From positions 1-64,000 of the forward strand of contig CAZCMX010000001.1 in assembly GCA_964499985.1 (NCBI GenBank): a stretch of DNA of 64,000 nt, given 5' to 3'. The position numbers and the translations under genes were made by a program. The DNA comes from UBA5734 sp964499985 (GTDB taxonomy: Bacteria > Bacillota > Clostridia > Saccharofermentanales > UBA5734). The notes below the pieces were generated by a model. The model was not told the DNA's origin. It saw nothing but the letters and a program-made list of their open reading frames with translations, and did not search any database. Positions 50,156 to 59,240 of this stretch are shown here, one piece after another (position 1 is the stretch's first letter; every line of letters begins with the position of its first letter).

Positions 50156-52021
50156 CTAGACCACCCGCTTGAATTGCTTTTCCAGCTCATACTGGCTGAT
50201 CCGGATGATCACCGGACGTCCATGCGGGCAATGGTAGGGATCCTCCAGCTCACAAAGATCCTTGAGCAGCTGCACCATTTCCTGCGGATCGAGTTTGTCA
50301 TGCGCTTTGATGGCGGCTTTGCAGGCCATGGTGTAAAACAATTCATCGATTTGCTCTTCGGAATGCAATTTGTCTGACAGCAAGGTATCGAGCACAACCC
50401 GGATGGCGGCCTGTGGTTTCAAGGCAAAACGGCCGCTGTCAGGCAAGCTGCGGAGTAAAATGGACTGGCTGCCAAAAGCCTCGTACTCAAAACCCAATTG
50501 GAGCAGCTTTTCCTGCTCGGCCAGAAGGACAGCCTGTTCCCGGGCGGACACTTCAACGGTCTGCGGAATCAGCAGGGGCTGGACCGCGGCCGGACCGCGG
50601 GCGCGGTGGCGGATCACCAGCTGCTCAAACAGAATGCGTTCATGGGCCGCATGCTGGTCGACCAGCAGCAGATCCTGTTCATGCTCAAGCAGCAGGTAGG
50701 TTGCAAAAAGCTGGCCGATCAGCCGGGCCGAACTGAGGCTATGGATGGTTTTGGCAGTCTGGGCTGTTGTGGGATGAACCTGGGGGGTCTCGGCCGGGGG
50801 CAAATTGGGGAGCTGGTCCTGGTTTGCAGGCCGGTCCTGGCTTGCTGGCTGGTCCTGCGGCTCTGGCACAAGTTCGGCCGGGGGCTGTGCAGCACCAGCC
50901 GACAATGGCCGAGCCCAAACCGGATCGTCTGACCGCGCCGGCGCGTCCCGCAGGATCTGGCCAACCGTCATTTGCAGGGCTGGGCCTGCAGCAGTCTGGG
51001 GCAAGACCTGTGGCGAGCTCTCAACAATGCTGCCACTGGTCTGCAGCACATTCTGGATGGCATGGTAGACCGCCCGGAAAACAGCCTGCTCATCCCAGAA
51101 GCGGACCTCCATTTTCTGCGGATGGACATTCACATCCACCAGCGGTGAAGGCAGCTCAATTTTCAAAACCGCCAGGGGATGCTTTCGCTTCATCAAATGC
51201 GTGGCATAAGCCTCATCGATCGCAGCACTGATGGCCCGGGATTTGACGAGACGGCCATTGACGAAAAAGCATTGCTGGTTGCGGCTATTGCGGGCGGCCT
51301 CTGGCATGCCGATAAAGCCGGTCACCCGGACAGGCGATAATTCATGCTCGAGCAGCTTGATTGTGCTGGCCGCCTCCTTGCCGAATACGGCAAAAATGGC
51401 ACTGCGCAAGTCGTTATTGCCAGGGGTATGCAGCAATTCATTGCCCTGGCTGACCAGTCGGAAGGAGACATCGGGCCGGGCCAGGCTCATCCGCTCCAGG
51501 ACATCGGCGACTGCAGCCGCCTCAGAGCTGTCCTTTTTTAAGAATTTGAAGCGGGCCGGTGTATTGAAAAACAGGTTTTCGATCGTAATCGAGGTTCCTT
51601 CCGGACAGCCGGCGGGCCGGCAGGCCAAGAGCTCTCCGGCCGTGATTTCCACCGCAGTTCCCGTGGGCTGGCCGAGCAGGCGGGTTTCCAGCCTGACCTT
51701 GGCGACGGCAGCCACACTGGCCAGGGCCTCGCCACGGAAGCCCATGGTGGTCAATTGTTCGAGATCATCGATCGATTGGATCTTGCTGGTGGCATGGCGG
51801 CCAAAGGCCAGCTGGGCATCGACTTCATCCATGCCAGAGCCATTGTCGGTCACGCGGATCGAGCTGATGCCACCCTGGCGAATCTCGACATGAATCACCG
51901 ATGCCCCGGCATCGAGGGCGTTTTCGACCAGCTCCTTGACGACGGAGGCGGGACGTTCGACAACTTCGCCCGCGGCGATGCTGTTAGCAGTCTGGGTATC
52001 CAGGACAGTGATGCGGCTCAT
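50156..52021 (-). CDS. mutL: DNA mismatch repair protein MutL
   Basis: MutL links mismatch recognition by MutS to strand incision. The 621-residue protein has the GHKL ATPase N-terminus (SIAAGEVVERPASVVKELVENALDAGA, DNGSGM, GFRGEALAS), a variable linker (about 330-425) rich in P/Q with repeated Q-D-(R/Q)-P-A-(S/N) units, and a C-terminal dimerisation domain. That domain retains the endonuclease motif DQHAAHERILFE and CPHGRP, so strand nicking is intrinsic and no MutH is needed. The ATG overlaps the mutS stop by 4 nt. Confidence 0.97.
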   Translation of the reverse strand: MSRITVLDTQTANSIAAGEVVERPASVVKELVENALDAGASVIHVEIRQGGISSIRVTDNGSGMDEVDAQLAFGRHATSKIQSIDDLEQLTTMGFRGEALASVAAVAKVRLETRLLGQPTGTAVEITAGELLACRPAGCPEGTSITIENLFFNTPARFKFLKKDSSEAAAVADVLERMSLARPDVSFRLVSQGNELLHTPGNNDLRSAIFAVFGKEAASTIKLLEHELSPVRVTGFIGMPEAARNSRNQQCFFVNGRLVKSRAISAAIDEAYATHLMKRKHPLAVLKIELPSPLVDVNVHPQKMEVRFWDEQAVFRAVYHAIQNVLQTSGSIVESSPQVLPQTAAGPALQMTVGQILRDAPARSDDPVWARPLSAGAAQPPAELVPEPQDQPASQDRPANQDQLPNLPPAETPQVHPTTAQTAKTIHSLSSARLIGQLFATYLLLEHEQDLLLVDQHAAHERILFEQLVIRHRARGPAAVQPLLIPQTVEVSAREQAVLLAEQEKLLQLGFEYEAFGSQSILLRSLPDSGRFALKPQAAIRVVLDTLLSDKLHSEEQIDELFYTMACKAAIKAHDKLDPQEMVQLLKDLCELEDPYHCPHGRPVIIRISQYELEKQFKRVV

Positions 52022-54654
52022 GCTAGCTTTCCTCCACCGCCCTTGGCTTTCTGCTGCAAATCGTACAGGGTGTTCAAGGCATCCAGTGGCGTCATCTGGC
52101 TGATCTCGAGCTGGCGCAGCTCTGACAGCAGGTCGCTGGCATTCTGGCCGGCCATGGCAGCGGCAAATAAGTCGAACTGCCCCTCCATTGGCTTGGCCAG
52201 GCGCCGGACCTTGCCCTTGGTCCTGGCATTATTGTCCGTCTCCAGCTGGAGCAGAAGCTCCGAAGCCCGCTTGACGACGGAATCGGGTACGCCTGCAATC
52301 CGGGCCACCTCGATGCCATAGCTGTCATCTGAACCGCCTTCGCGGATCTGGTGCAGGAATATGACCTCGCCCTGGGTATCGTCCACGGCCACATGGCAAT
52401 TGAATACGCCCGGCATCGACTCCGAAAGATCGGTCAGCTCATGGTAATGGGTGGCAAACAATGTCCGGCAGCCGAGGATGGCAGGGTCCGAAATATGTTC
52501 GATCACCGACCAGGCGATCGACAGGCCATCGTAGGTGCTGGTCCCACGGCCGATTTCATCGAGGATGAGCAGACTGCGGGCCGAAGCATGCTGCAAAATG
52601 GCCGCCACCTCACTCATTTCAACCATGAAGGTCGACTGGCCACCGCCCAGATCATCAGAAGCACCGACGCGGGTGAATACGCGGTCAACCAGGCCAAGCC
52701 GGGCCGACTGGGCGGGCACAAAGCTGCCGATCTGGGCCAGAAGGACAATCTGGGCGACTTGGCGCATATAGGTCGATTTGCCGGCCATATTCGGTCCGGT
52801 CAGAATCATCAGGCGCCGGTCCGACAGATTCAGGATGGTATCATTGGGGACAAACAGGCTGTCCCCGAGCATCCTTTCAACCACTGGATGGCGGCCGCCA
52901 CTGATCGTCAAGGCATCGGAAAGATCGACCTCAGGCCGGCAATACTGCTGGCGGTCAGCCAGCTCGGCCAGGCCGGCCAGGCAGTCGATGGCGGCAATGG
53001 CCTGAGCCGTCTGCTGGAGACGGGGCAATTGAGCCAGGACCTGGTCACGGATTTCACAGAATAGTTCATACTCCAGCGCGATCGATTTTTGTTCCGCACC
53101 CAGGACCGTGTCTTCCATTTCCTTGAGTTCGCTGGTGATGTACCGTTCCCCATTGGCCAGGGTCTGCTTGCGGATATAGTCGTCAGGCACCTGGCTGAGA
53201 TTCGACCGGGTGACATCGAGATAAAAGCCAAAGACCTTGTTATAGCCGATCTTGAGGCTGCGGATTCCTGTCCGCTCCCGTTCACGGTTTTCCAGGTCGA
53301 TGATCCATTGCTTGCCATCGCGGGCAGCTGCCCGCAGCTGGTCGACCTGGTCCTGGTAGCCATCCTTGATCAGCTGACCTTCCTTGAGACTGACCGGTGG
53401 CTCATCATGGATGGCGGCGGTCAACAGGGTTTCGAGGTCAGCCAGGGCATCCAGCTGGCGCGACCAGCCAGAAATGGCACTGCTGTCGATCTCGGCCAGA
53501 CCGGCCATCAGGCCCGGCAGCTTGGCCAGAGACCGGCGCAGGGCGACCAAATCACGGGCATTGGCGGTCTTCAAGGCCAGTTTGCTGCATAAGCGCTCCA
53601 GGTCATGCAGTCCATGCAGACGCTCGCGGATTTCCTGGCGGGCCAGGTAGGCTTGCTTGAAATCCGCCACAGCCTGCTGGCGGAACTGGATATCATGCAG
53701 ACTCAGCAGGGGTTGCTCAAGCCAGCGGCGCAGCAGGCGGGATCCCATGCTGGTCATCGTCCGGTCGATGGCCCAGAGCAGGCTGCCCTTGCGTTGCTTG
53801 TCCCGGATCGTCTCAGTCAATTCCAGGTTGCGCCGGGCATTGGCATCCAGGGTCATGAAATCCGTGATCTGATAGGGCTCGATCCGGGCAATATGGTCCG
53901 GTGACTGGTGCTGGGTTTCCTTCAGATAATGGATCAGGACGGCGGATGCCCTGGCCCAGAGGGCATGGTCATCGGCCTGTGGCAGGATTTCCCGCATGAA
54001 TTCAGGCAAGAATTCGTGATCCGGACGACAGGACAACGTGACATTGCTACGAATAACGGCCTGCAGAGTCTGGGCCGTTTCGCCGAAAATGCTGTTGTGG
54101 ACAATCTCAGCCGGATTGAACCGGGCCAGTTCATCCGACAGCTTGGCCAGGGTTTGGCCAACCACCAGCTGGGTCGTTTCAAACAGGCCTGTCGACAGGT
54201 CACAGGCGGCCAGGCCGAAATACTGGTTCAGCTGGTAGATGGCGACGATATAATTGTTCCGCTTTTCGTCCAGTGACGAGGGCTCCAGCACGGTCCCTGG
54301 CGTCACGACCCGGATCACTTCGCGCCGGACGATGCCCTTGGCCAGGGCAGGATCTTCGACTTGCTCGCAGATTGCTACCTTATAACCCCGGTTGACCAGG
54401 CGATTGATGTAGTTTTCAGCCGCATGGTAAGGGACACCACACATCGGCGCCCGTTCCTTCTGGCCACAGTCTCTGCCGGTCAAGGCCAGCTCCAGCTCCC
54501 GGGCCGCAATCACCGCATCGTCGAAAAACAATTCGTAAAAATCACCAAGCCGGAAAAACAGCAGGCAGTCCGGCCAGGTTTTTTTCTGGTCGAGATATTG
54601 CTGCATCATCGGAGTGATGCGGGACAGATCAATATCTGCGTAAGTCAGCCCCAT
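52018..54654 (-). CDS. mutS: DNA mismatch repair protein MutS
   Basis: MutS finds base mismatches and small loops. The 878-residue protein has the mismatch-binding Phe-x-Glu (FRLGDFYELF), connector, lever/clamp region and the ABC ATPase (GPNMAGKST Walker A, ILDEIGRGTSTYDG, FATHYHEL). A helix-turn-helix and C-terminal tail end it. The ATG at 54654 overlaps miaB by 10 nt; another in-frame ATG at 54672 would add six residues. Its tight coupling to mutL means both partners are made together. Confidence 0.97.
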   Translation of the reverse strand: MGLTYADIDLSRITPMMQQYLDQKKTWPDCLLFFRLGDFYELFFDDAVIAARELELALTGRDCGQKERAPMCGVPYHAAENYINRLVNRGYKVAICEQVEDPALAKGIVRREVIRVVTPGTVLEPSSLDEKRNNYIVAIYQLNQYFGLAACDLSTGLFETTQLVVGQTLAKLSDELARFNPAEIVHNSIFGETAQTLQAVIRSNVTLSCRPDHEFLPEFMREILPQADDHALWARASAVLIHYLKETQHQSPDHIARIEPYQITDFMTLDANARRNLELTETIRDKQRKGSLLWAIDRTMTSMGSRLLRRWLEQPLLSLHDIQFRQQAVADFKQAYLARQEIRERLHGLHDLERLCSKLALKTANARDLVALRRSLAKLPGLMAGLAEIDSSAISGWSRQLDALADLETLLTAAIHDEPPVSLKEGQLIKDGYQDQVDQLRAAARDGKQWIIDLENRERERTGIRSLKIGYNKVFGFYLDVTRSNLSQVPDDYIRKQTLANGERYITSELKEMEDTVLGAEQKSIALEYELFCEIRDQVLAQLPRLQQTAQAIAAIDCLAGLAELADRQQYCRPEVDLSDALTISGGRHPVVERMLGDSLFVPNDTILNLSDRRLMILTGPNMAGKSTYMRQVAQIVLLAQIGSFVPAQSARLGLVDRVFTRVGASDDLGGGQSTFMVEMSEVAAILQHASARSLLILDEIGRGTSTYDGLSIAWSVIEHISDPAILGCRTLFATHYHELTDLSESMPGVFNCHVAVDDTQGEVIFLHQIREGGSDDSYGIEVARIAGVPDSVVKRASELLLQLETDNNARTKGKVRRLAKPMEGQFDLFAAAMAGQNASDLLSELRQLEISQMTPLDALNTLYDLQQKAKGGGGKLA

Positions 54655-56144
54655 GGCAATAGACGCTCCCATTGCGCTTCCATGGAGAAGGTCTTGGCCC
54701 GCGTGATCCGCACCTCGGCGATCTGGCCTTCAAACCGGGCGGGGTCTAGTGAACCATCCGGCTGGCAAAGCTCTGCCGGATAGGGATAGTCAGAGGGCAG
54801 GCGGAAATTGACCAGCCGGTTATGCGCCGTCCGGCCACTCAGGACATGCGGGTCATTTTCACTGCGTCCTTCGATCAGGACTTCCTGGACGGTACCCAGT
54901 GTCGATTCATTGGAGGCCAGGCTATGTTCATTCTGCAATGCCAATAAGCGCGCAAACCGGTCCCGCATGGTCTGGTCGTCAATCTGGTCCGGATAGCTGG
55001 CGGCAGGGGTTCCGGTGCGGCGGCTATACTGGAAGGTGAAGGCCGCATCAAAGCGGATTTGCGCCATGGTATGCAGGGTTTGGCAAAAATCTGCTTCGGT
55101 TTCACCCGGGAAACCGACAATCAGATCGGTCGAGATCGTCAGGCCGGGCCGCAGGGCGCGGGCCTGGCGGGCGATTTCGATGAATTCAGCCTGGGTATAG
55201 TGCCGGTTCATCGCCCTGAGAATCCGGTCACTGCCAGATTGCAGCGGCAAGTGGATATGCGGTTCGATCGCCGGATAGGCGGCAATCGTAGCCAGCAGCC
55301 GGGGCGACAGGTCCTTGGGATGCGAGGTCATGAACCGGATCCGGTAGATGCCGGGAATCGATGCCACTGCAGCCAGCAGATCAGAAAAATCAGCCTGGCC
55401 GGGGTCTGATTTCTGCAAATCCAGGCCATAGGAATTGACGTTCTGGCCCAAAAGCATGATTTCCTTATAGCCATCAGAAACCAGCTGCCTGATTTCGGCC
55501 AAGATGTCCGCCTGGGTCCGGCTGCGCTCGCGGCCCCGGGTATAAGGCACGATGCAATAGGTGCAGAAATTGTTGCAGCCAAACATGATCGAAACGAGGG
55601 CCCGGTGCTTCCTGGCCCGGTGGATCGGCAGGCCTTCGACCAGTGTATCATCTTCACCCACGTCGTAAACACGCCGGGTATCTGTCAGGCGATGGAACAG
55701 CAGCTCTGGCAGCCGGTAGATATCCTGGGGTCCAAAAACCAGGTCGACAAAGGGATAGCTCTGACGGATCTTGGCCACGGCCTCGTCCTGGGTCATCAGG
55801 CAACCGGCTAGGCCAATGATCAGGTCCGGCCGGTCGCGCCGGATATTCTTGACCATGCCGAGATGGCCGAAAAAGCGGTCATCGGCATTTTCCCGCACGC
55901 TGCAGGTGTTCAGAAGGATCAGGTCTGCTTCCCGCGGCGATTCGACAGCCTGGTAGCCCATCTCATCGAGCAGGCCCGCCATGCGTTCGCTGTCATTTTC
56001 ATTCTGCTGGCAACCAAAAGTGATGATGTGGTAACCCAGAGTCCGGTTCAAAAACAGAGCCCGTTCCTGGTTGGCCTGGTTGACACGCTGGCTGTACTCA
56101 GCCTGTTGTTTCAGTTCTTGTTCAGTGACAGTTCGGATCGACAA
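54645..56144 (-). CDS. miaB: tRNA-2-methylthio-N6-dimethylallyladenosine synthase
   Basis: MiaB methylthiolates i6A37 in tRNA. The 499-residue protein has an N-terminal methylthiotransferase domain (TFGCQQNENDSERM, LNTCSVRENAD), the radical SAM cysteines in CNNFCTYC followed by IVPYTRGRERSR, and a C-terminal TRAM domain. The FGCQ-NE-DSE pattern separates it from rimO (12287). It starts with TTG at 56144, 10 nt after AAAGAGG, and has a 35-residue charged N-terminal extension. It overlaps mutS and follows aroF by 19 nt. Confidence 0.96.
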   Translation of the reverse strand: MSIRTVTEQELKQQAEYSQRVNQANQERALFLNRTLGYHIITFGCQQNENDSERMAGLLDEMGYQAVESPREADLILLNTCSVRENADDRFFGHLGMVKNIRRDRPDLIIGLAGCLMTQDEAVAKIRQSYPFVDLVFGPQDIYRLPELLFHRLTDTRRVYDVGEDDTLVEGLPIHRARKHRALVSIMFGCNNFCTYCIVPYTRGRERSRTQADILAEIRQLVSDGYKEIMLLGQNVNSYGLDLQKSDPGQADFSDLLAAVASIPGIYRIRFMTSHPKDLSPRLLATIAAYPAIEPHIHLPLQSGSDRILRAMNRHYTQAEFIEIARQARALRPGLTISTDLIVGFPGETEADFCQTLHTMAQIRFDAAFTFQYSRRTGTPAASYPDQIDDQTMRDRFARLLALQNEHSLASNESTLGTVQEVLIEGRSENDPHVLSGRTAHNRLVNFRLPSDYPYPAELCQPDGSLDPARFEGQIAEVRITRAKTFSMEAQWERLLPWG

Positions 56145-56163
56145 AGTGAATTACCTCTTTTGT

Positions 56164-57192
56164 TCAAGCAAGATCAGCGATGGTCAGGACCAGTTGCCGG
56201 GAATCCTGCCAGCCCAGGCAGGGGTCCGTGATGGATTTGCCAAATATGCCGCCGCCAATGGTCTGGCTGCCCTCCTCCAGATAGCTTTCGATCATCAGTC
56301 CCTTGACCAGGCTGCGGATTTCAGGGGATAATCGCCTGCTGTGCAGGACTTCCTTGGCTATCCGGGGCTGCTCTTTGAAGCGTTTATTGGAATTGGCATG
56401 GTTGGTGTCAATCAGGCAGGCTGGATTGGCCAGTTCCCGCTGGCTGTACATTTTGGACAGCATCTGGAGATCCTCGTAATGGTAGTTGGGGATCGAGCGA
56501 CCCGAATGGTCGACGGCACCGCGCAAAATGGCATGAGCATAGGGATTGCCACTGGTGCGGACCTGGTAGCCCTGGTAGGCAAAGACATGGCCATGCTGGG
56601 CGGCATAGATCCCGTTCAGCATGACGCTCAAGTCACCACTGGTCGGGTTTTTCATGCCGGCAGGCATATCGATGCCACTGACCGTCAGGCGATGCTGCTG
56701 GTTTTCGACCGAGCGGGCACCTATGGCTACATAAGACAACAGGTCAGCCAGGTAGGTATGGTTTTCCGGGTAGAGCATTTCATCTGCTGCCGACAGGCCC
56801 GTCTGTTCGATGGCGTGCAAATGCAGGCGGCGCAAAGCAATCAGGCCACCCACCATGTCGGGTTCGCGCTCCGGATCGGGCTGATGCGAAATGCCCTTGT
56901 ACCCCTCCCCGGTGGTCCGCGGCTTATTGGTGTAGATCCGGGGCACAAGCACCAGACGGTCAGCGACCTCCGCCTGCAACAGGGAGAGCCGGTGGCAATA
57001 CTCGAGCACTGGTTCTTCGGAATCGGCCGAACAGGGGCCGATAATCAGGAGGAATTTGTCTGATTTCCCGGTCAGGATATCCTGGATGGCCTGGTCCCGC
57101 CTCGCTTTGGCCGCCCGGACAGCTTCGGTAGCCGGGAATTGGCGGATGATCTCCTCAGAACTGGGGATACGCGTGATGTATTCAAAACCCAT
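56164..57192 (-). CDS. aroF: 3-Deoxy-7-phosphoheptulonate synthase, class I
   Basis: This enzyme joins phosphoenolpyruvate and erythrose 4-phosphate to begin aromatic amino acid synthesis. The 342-residue protein is the class I-alpha type (AroF/G/H-like): IIGPCSADSEEP, PRIYTNKPRTTGEGYKG, KNPTSGDLSVMLNGI, DTNHANSNKR and the C-terminal GKSITDPCLGW. GAGGAG precedes the ATG. It follows a small membrane protein gene by 21 nt and leads into miaB. Which aromatic acid inhibits it cannot be told. Confidence 0.94.
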   Translation of the reverse strand: MGFEYITRIPSSEEIIRQFPATEAVRAAKARRDQAIQDILTGKSDKFLLIIGPCSADSEEPVLEYCHRLSLLQAEVADRLVLVPRIYTNKPRTTGEGYKGISHQPDPEREPDMVGGLIALRRLHLHAIEQTGLSAADEMLYPENHTYLADLLSYVAIGARSVENQQHRLTVSGIDMPAGMKNPTSGDLSVMLNGIYAAQHGHVFAYQGYQVRTSGNPYAHAILRGAVDHSGRSIPNYHYEDLQMLSKMYSQRELANPACLIDTNHANSNKRFKEQPRIAKEVLHSRRLSPEIRSLVKGLMIESYLEEGSQTIGGGIFGKSITDPCLGWQDSRQLVLTIADLA

Positions 57193-57213
57193 GTCAAGAT
57201 TCTCCTCTTGGTT

Positions 57214-57843
57214 CTAGTTGGCTTTTGGTTCCATGGTTTCGGGAATGAAATCGATCACACGGTCAGAGAGCTGCTCCCGCTGGATCAATTTTTTCAGGTC
57301 TTTGGCATGGTTGGAGGACAGGATCAGGATATCGGCATCATGGTCGTCCTGGCCAGGGTTTTTGATTTTCAGAAAAACCAGGCGGGAACGGCGGACTGAA
57401 GCATATCCGAGGCGGATCTTCTCCCGGACCAGGGACAGAAGTCTGGAATTGCCACCGGACAGGGCTTTGAGGATTTCCCGGTCCGGCAGGGAATGGATCT
57501 GGTCCGCAGTCATGATCACGAGCTTGTCCAGCTGGCTGCGGGAACATTGCCACAGATCATGGTCCGATTCAAATCGGATGCAATCCGGTGTGATAAACCA
57601 GTTGACAGGGGTCGGGACCGGAAATGGCAAGCCGCCCAGATGGCGGACCTGGCTGGCACTGGTCGCACCCAACTCATGACTGCGCAGGACCATGCGATGG
57701 CGTTCGAGGTGCTGGCGAAAATTGATCGCAAACAAACCGATGCTGCTGCCGATGATAAAGGCAGCCGCAATGCCGGGTGACAGGGACCCTGTCATGGCCA
57801 ATAACAGACTGCTGATGATCAAAACCAGGATCAGGCCGGTCAA
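57214..57843 (-). CDS. Uncharacterised protein with two N-terminal membrane helices
   Basis: I do not recognise this 209-residue protein. It begins with a hairpin of two hydrophobic helices (about 3-18 and 22-41) separated by a short turn, and then has a soluble domain of about 165 residues with mixed beta/alpha character (TPVNWFITPDCIRFESDHDLWQ) and basic patches. The topology resembles PH-like or YcxB-like membrane-anchored domains, but no motif proves it. It starts with TTG at 57843 after AAGGAG. TACAAT lies about 40 nt upstream with a poor -35. It ends 21 nt before aroF, so the two are likely co-transcribed. Confidence 0.7.
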   Translation of the reverse strand: MTGLILVLIISSLLLAMTGSLSPGIAAAFIIGSSIGLFAINFRQHLERHRMVLRSHELGATSASQVRHLGGLPFPVPTPVNWFITPDCIRFESDHDLWQCSRSQLDKLVIMTADQIHSLPDREILKALSGGNSRLLSLVREKIRLGYASVRRSRLVFLKIKNPGQDDHDADILILSSNHAKDLKKLIQREQLSDRVIDFIPETMEPKAN

Positions 57844-57926
57844 TTCCTTGCTCCTTCCAGCGGATTTGCCAAGACTTTAAGATTGTATCATAACCAGCGG
57901 ATCGCTCCCAGAACCTGTGTGACTCT

Positions 57927-58679
57927 CTAGAAGAAAGTCCACGGTTCGCCAGCGGGCGCAGGCAGAATAAACTGCAGAGGTTTCAGGCTGGCAGGATGAA
58001 GAAAGGCAAGCTGGCAGGATTGCAGGGCCAGGCGGCCCGGACAGCCTGGCAATTGCAGGCCGCCATATTTGGCATCATTGACGATCGGACAGCCGGCATG
58101 GGCCAGCTGGACCCGGATCTGGTGGTGGCGGCCGGTTTCCAGCTGAATCGAAAGCCAGGCCAGGCCATGCCCTTGCCAGATCGATTCTTGCTCAACCTGA
58201 AAGGATAACCGGGCCAGCTTCTGACCCCGCGCAGGGCTTTGCACTGCCACGACCCGGCTGAGATTGCCTGATGCCTGCTTCTTGAGATAGTCCTCCAGCT
58301 GGCCGCTCTTCATGGCTGGTCCGGGGCTGACGACCGCGCGATATGATTTGGCAAAGAGTCCCTGGCTCATCTGGCGGGTCAAGGCCGTTTGAGCCTGGGC
58401 CGACTTGGCCAGCACGATCAGACCACTGACCGGTCGATCGAGCCGATGGACCAGATAGAGGGTTTCCCGCGGCCGCTGGGCCTGGAGCAGTCCCAGGAGA
58501 TGCTGGGAACCGCTTTGGTCTGCCTGCACCGGCAAACCGGCTGGCTTGACGGCGACCAGGATCACCGCGTCCTCGCAGATGATTTCAAGGTCTGAAGGCT
58601 CAGGGTCCAGGGCTTCAGGCTGGGACATCCGGCGGGGCTGGTCCCACCAGGATCCGGCAAAGGAAATGGCTGCAGTCAT
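57927..58679 (-). CDS. RluA-family pseudouridine synthase
   Basis: This 250-residue enzyme isomerises uridine to pseudouridine in rRNA or tRNA. The catalytic motif HRLDRPVSGLIVLAKS contains the essential aspartate. KSYRAVV and LETGRHHQIRVQLAHAGCPIVNDAKYG are the other family blocks. No S4 domain precedes the catalytic part, so it is the short RluA/TruC-like type; the target base is unknown. GAGGA lies before the ATG at 58679, 9 nt after the YgjP-like gene. Confidence 0.88.
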   Translation of the reverse strand: MTAAISFAGSWWDQPRRMSQPEALDPEPSDLEIICEDAVILVAVKPAGLPVQADQSGSQHLLGLLQAQRPRETLYLVHRLDRPVSGLIVLAKSAQAQTALTRQMSQGLFAKSYRAVVSPGPAMKSGQLEDYLKKQASGNLSRVVAVQSPARGQKLARLSFQVEQESIWQGHGLAWLSIQLETGRHHQIRVQLAHAGCPIVNDAKYGGLQLPGCPGRLALQSCQLAFLHPASLKPLQFILPAPAGEPWTFF

Positions 58680-58688
58680 GGTGATTCC

Positions 58689-59240
58689 TCAGGTGAGCCG
58701 ATAGCGTTGCAAAGCCTGGCGCCTCGACCTGGCCCCCGGCAATACCTGTTCCAGCAGCTGGTGGAATCGCGGGCTGTGGTCGAACTGGACCAAGTGGCAA
58801 AGCTCGTGGACGACAATGTATTCGAGCAGGTCGTCTGGCAGAAGACCGGCACAGACATTGATCGAAATCAGGCCGGACTTGCTGCAACTGCCCCATCTTC
58901 GCTTCTGGCGGCGGATGGTCACCTGGCTGGGCAGGAGTTGCGGGAACCGTTCCAGGACCATTTTGACCTTGGCCCTGGTCAGTTCGCGCAAAGCAGCCAG
59001 CTGCGCGGTGTCGCCCGGGATCTCGACCTGGACCAGCCGGCCATTCTCGGTCATCTTCCGGCGAATCCAGGACTCCTTGTCGCGGATGAATCGTTCAATC
59101 TCGGCCAGGGGCATTTTCAGCCCGCAGCGCACCTCCAGCTGGTTATCCGGATGAAGGACGAGGGCCATGGTTTTGCGCCGGCTGCGAACGACCGTAAAGG
59201 GAACAGGCACCGCCCGGGGGACGGGCTCAGGCCTGGCCAT
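58689..59240 (-). CDS. YgjP/WLM-type metallopeptidase
   Basis: The 183-residue protein belongs to the YgjP-like (DUF45) zincin family. The zinc motif HELCH is in VVHELCHLVQFDHSPRFH, with a third ligand in the following histidine. The preceding RRQKRRWGSCSKSGLISIN is the other family signature. No signal peptide is seen, so it acts in the cytosol, on unknown substrates. The ATG at 59240 overlaps the upstream gene by 14 nt; the frame is open 66 nt further but inside that gene. Confidence 0.86.
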   Translation of the reverse strand: MARPEPVPRAVPVPFTVVRSRRKTMALVLHPDNQLEVRCGLKMPLAEIERFIRDKESWIRRKMTENGRLVQVEIPGDTAQLAALRELTRAKVKMVLERFPQLLPSQVTIRRQKRRWGSCSKSGLISINVCAGLLPDDLLEYIVVHELCHLVQFDHSPRFHQLLEQVLPGARSRRQALQRYRLT

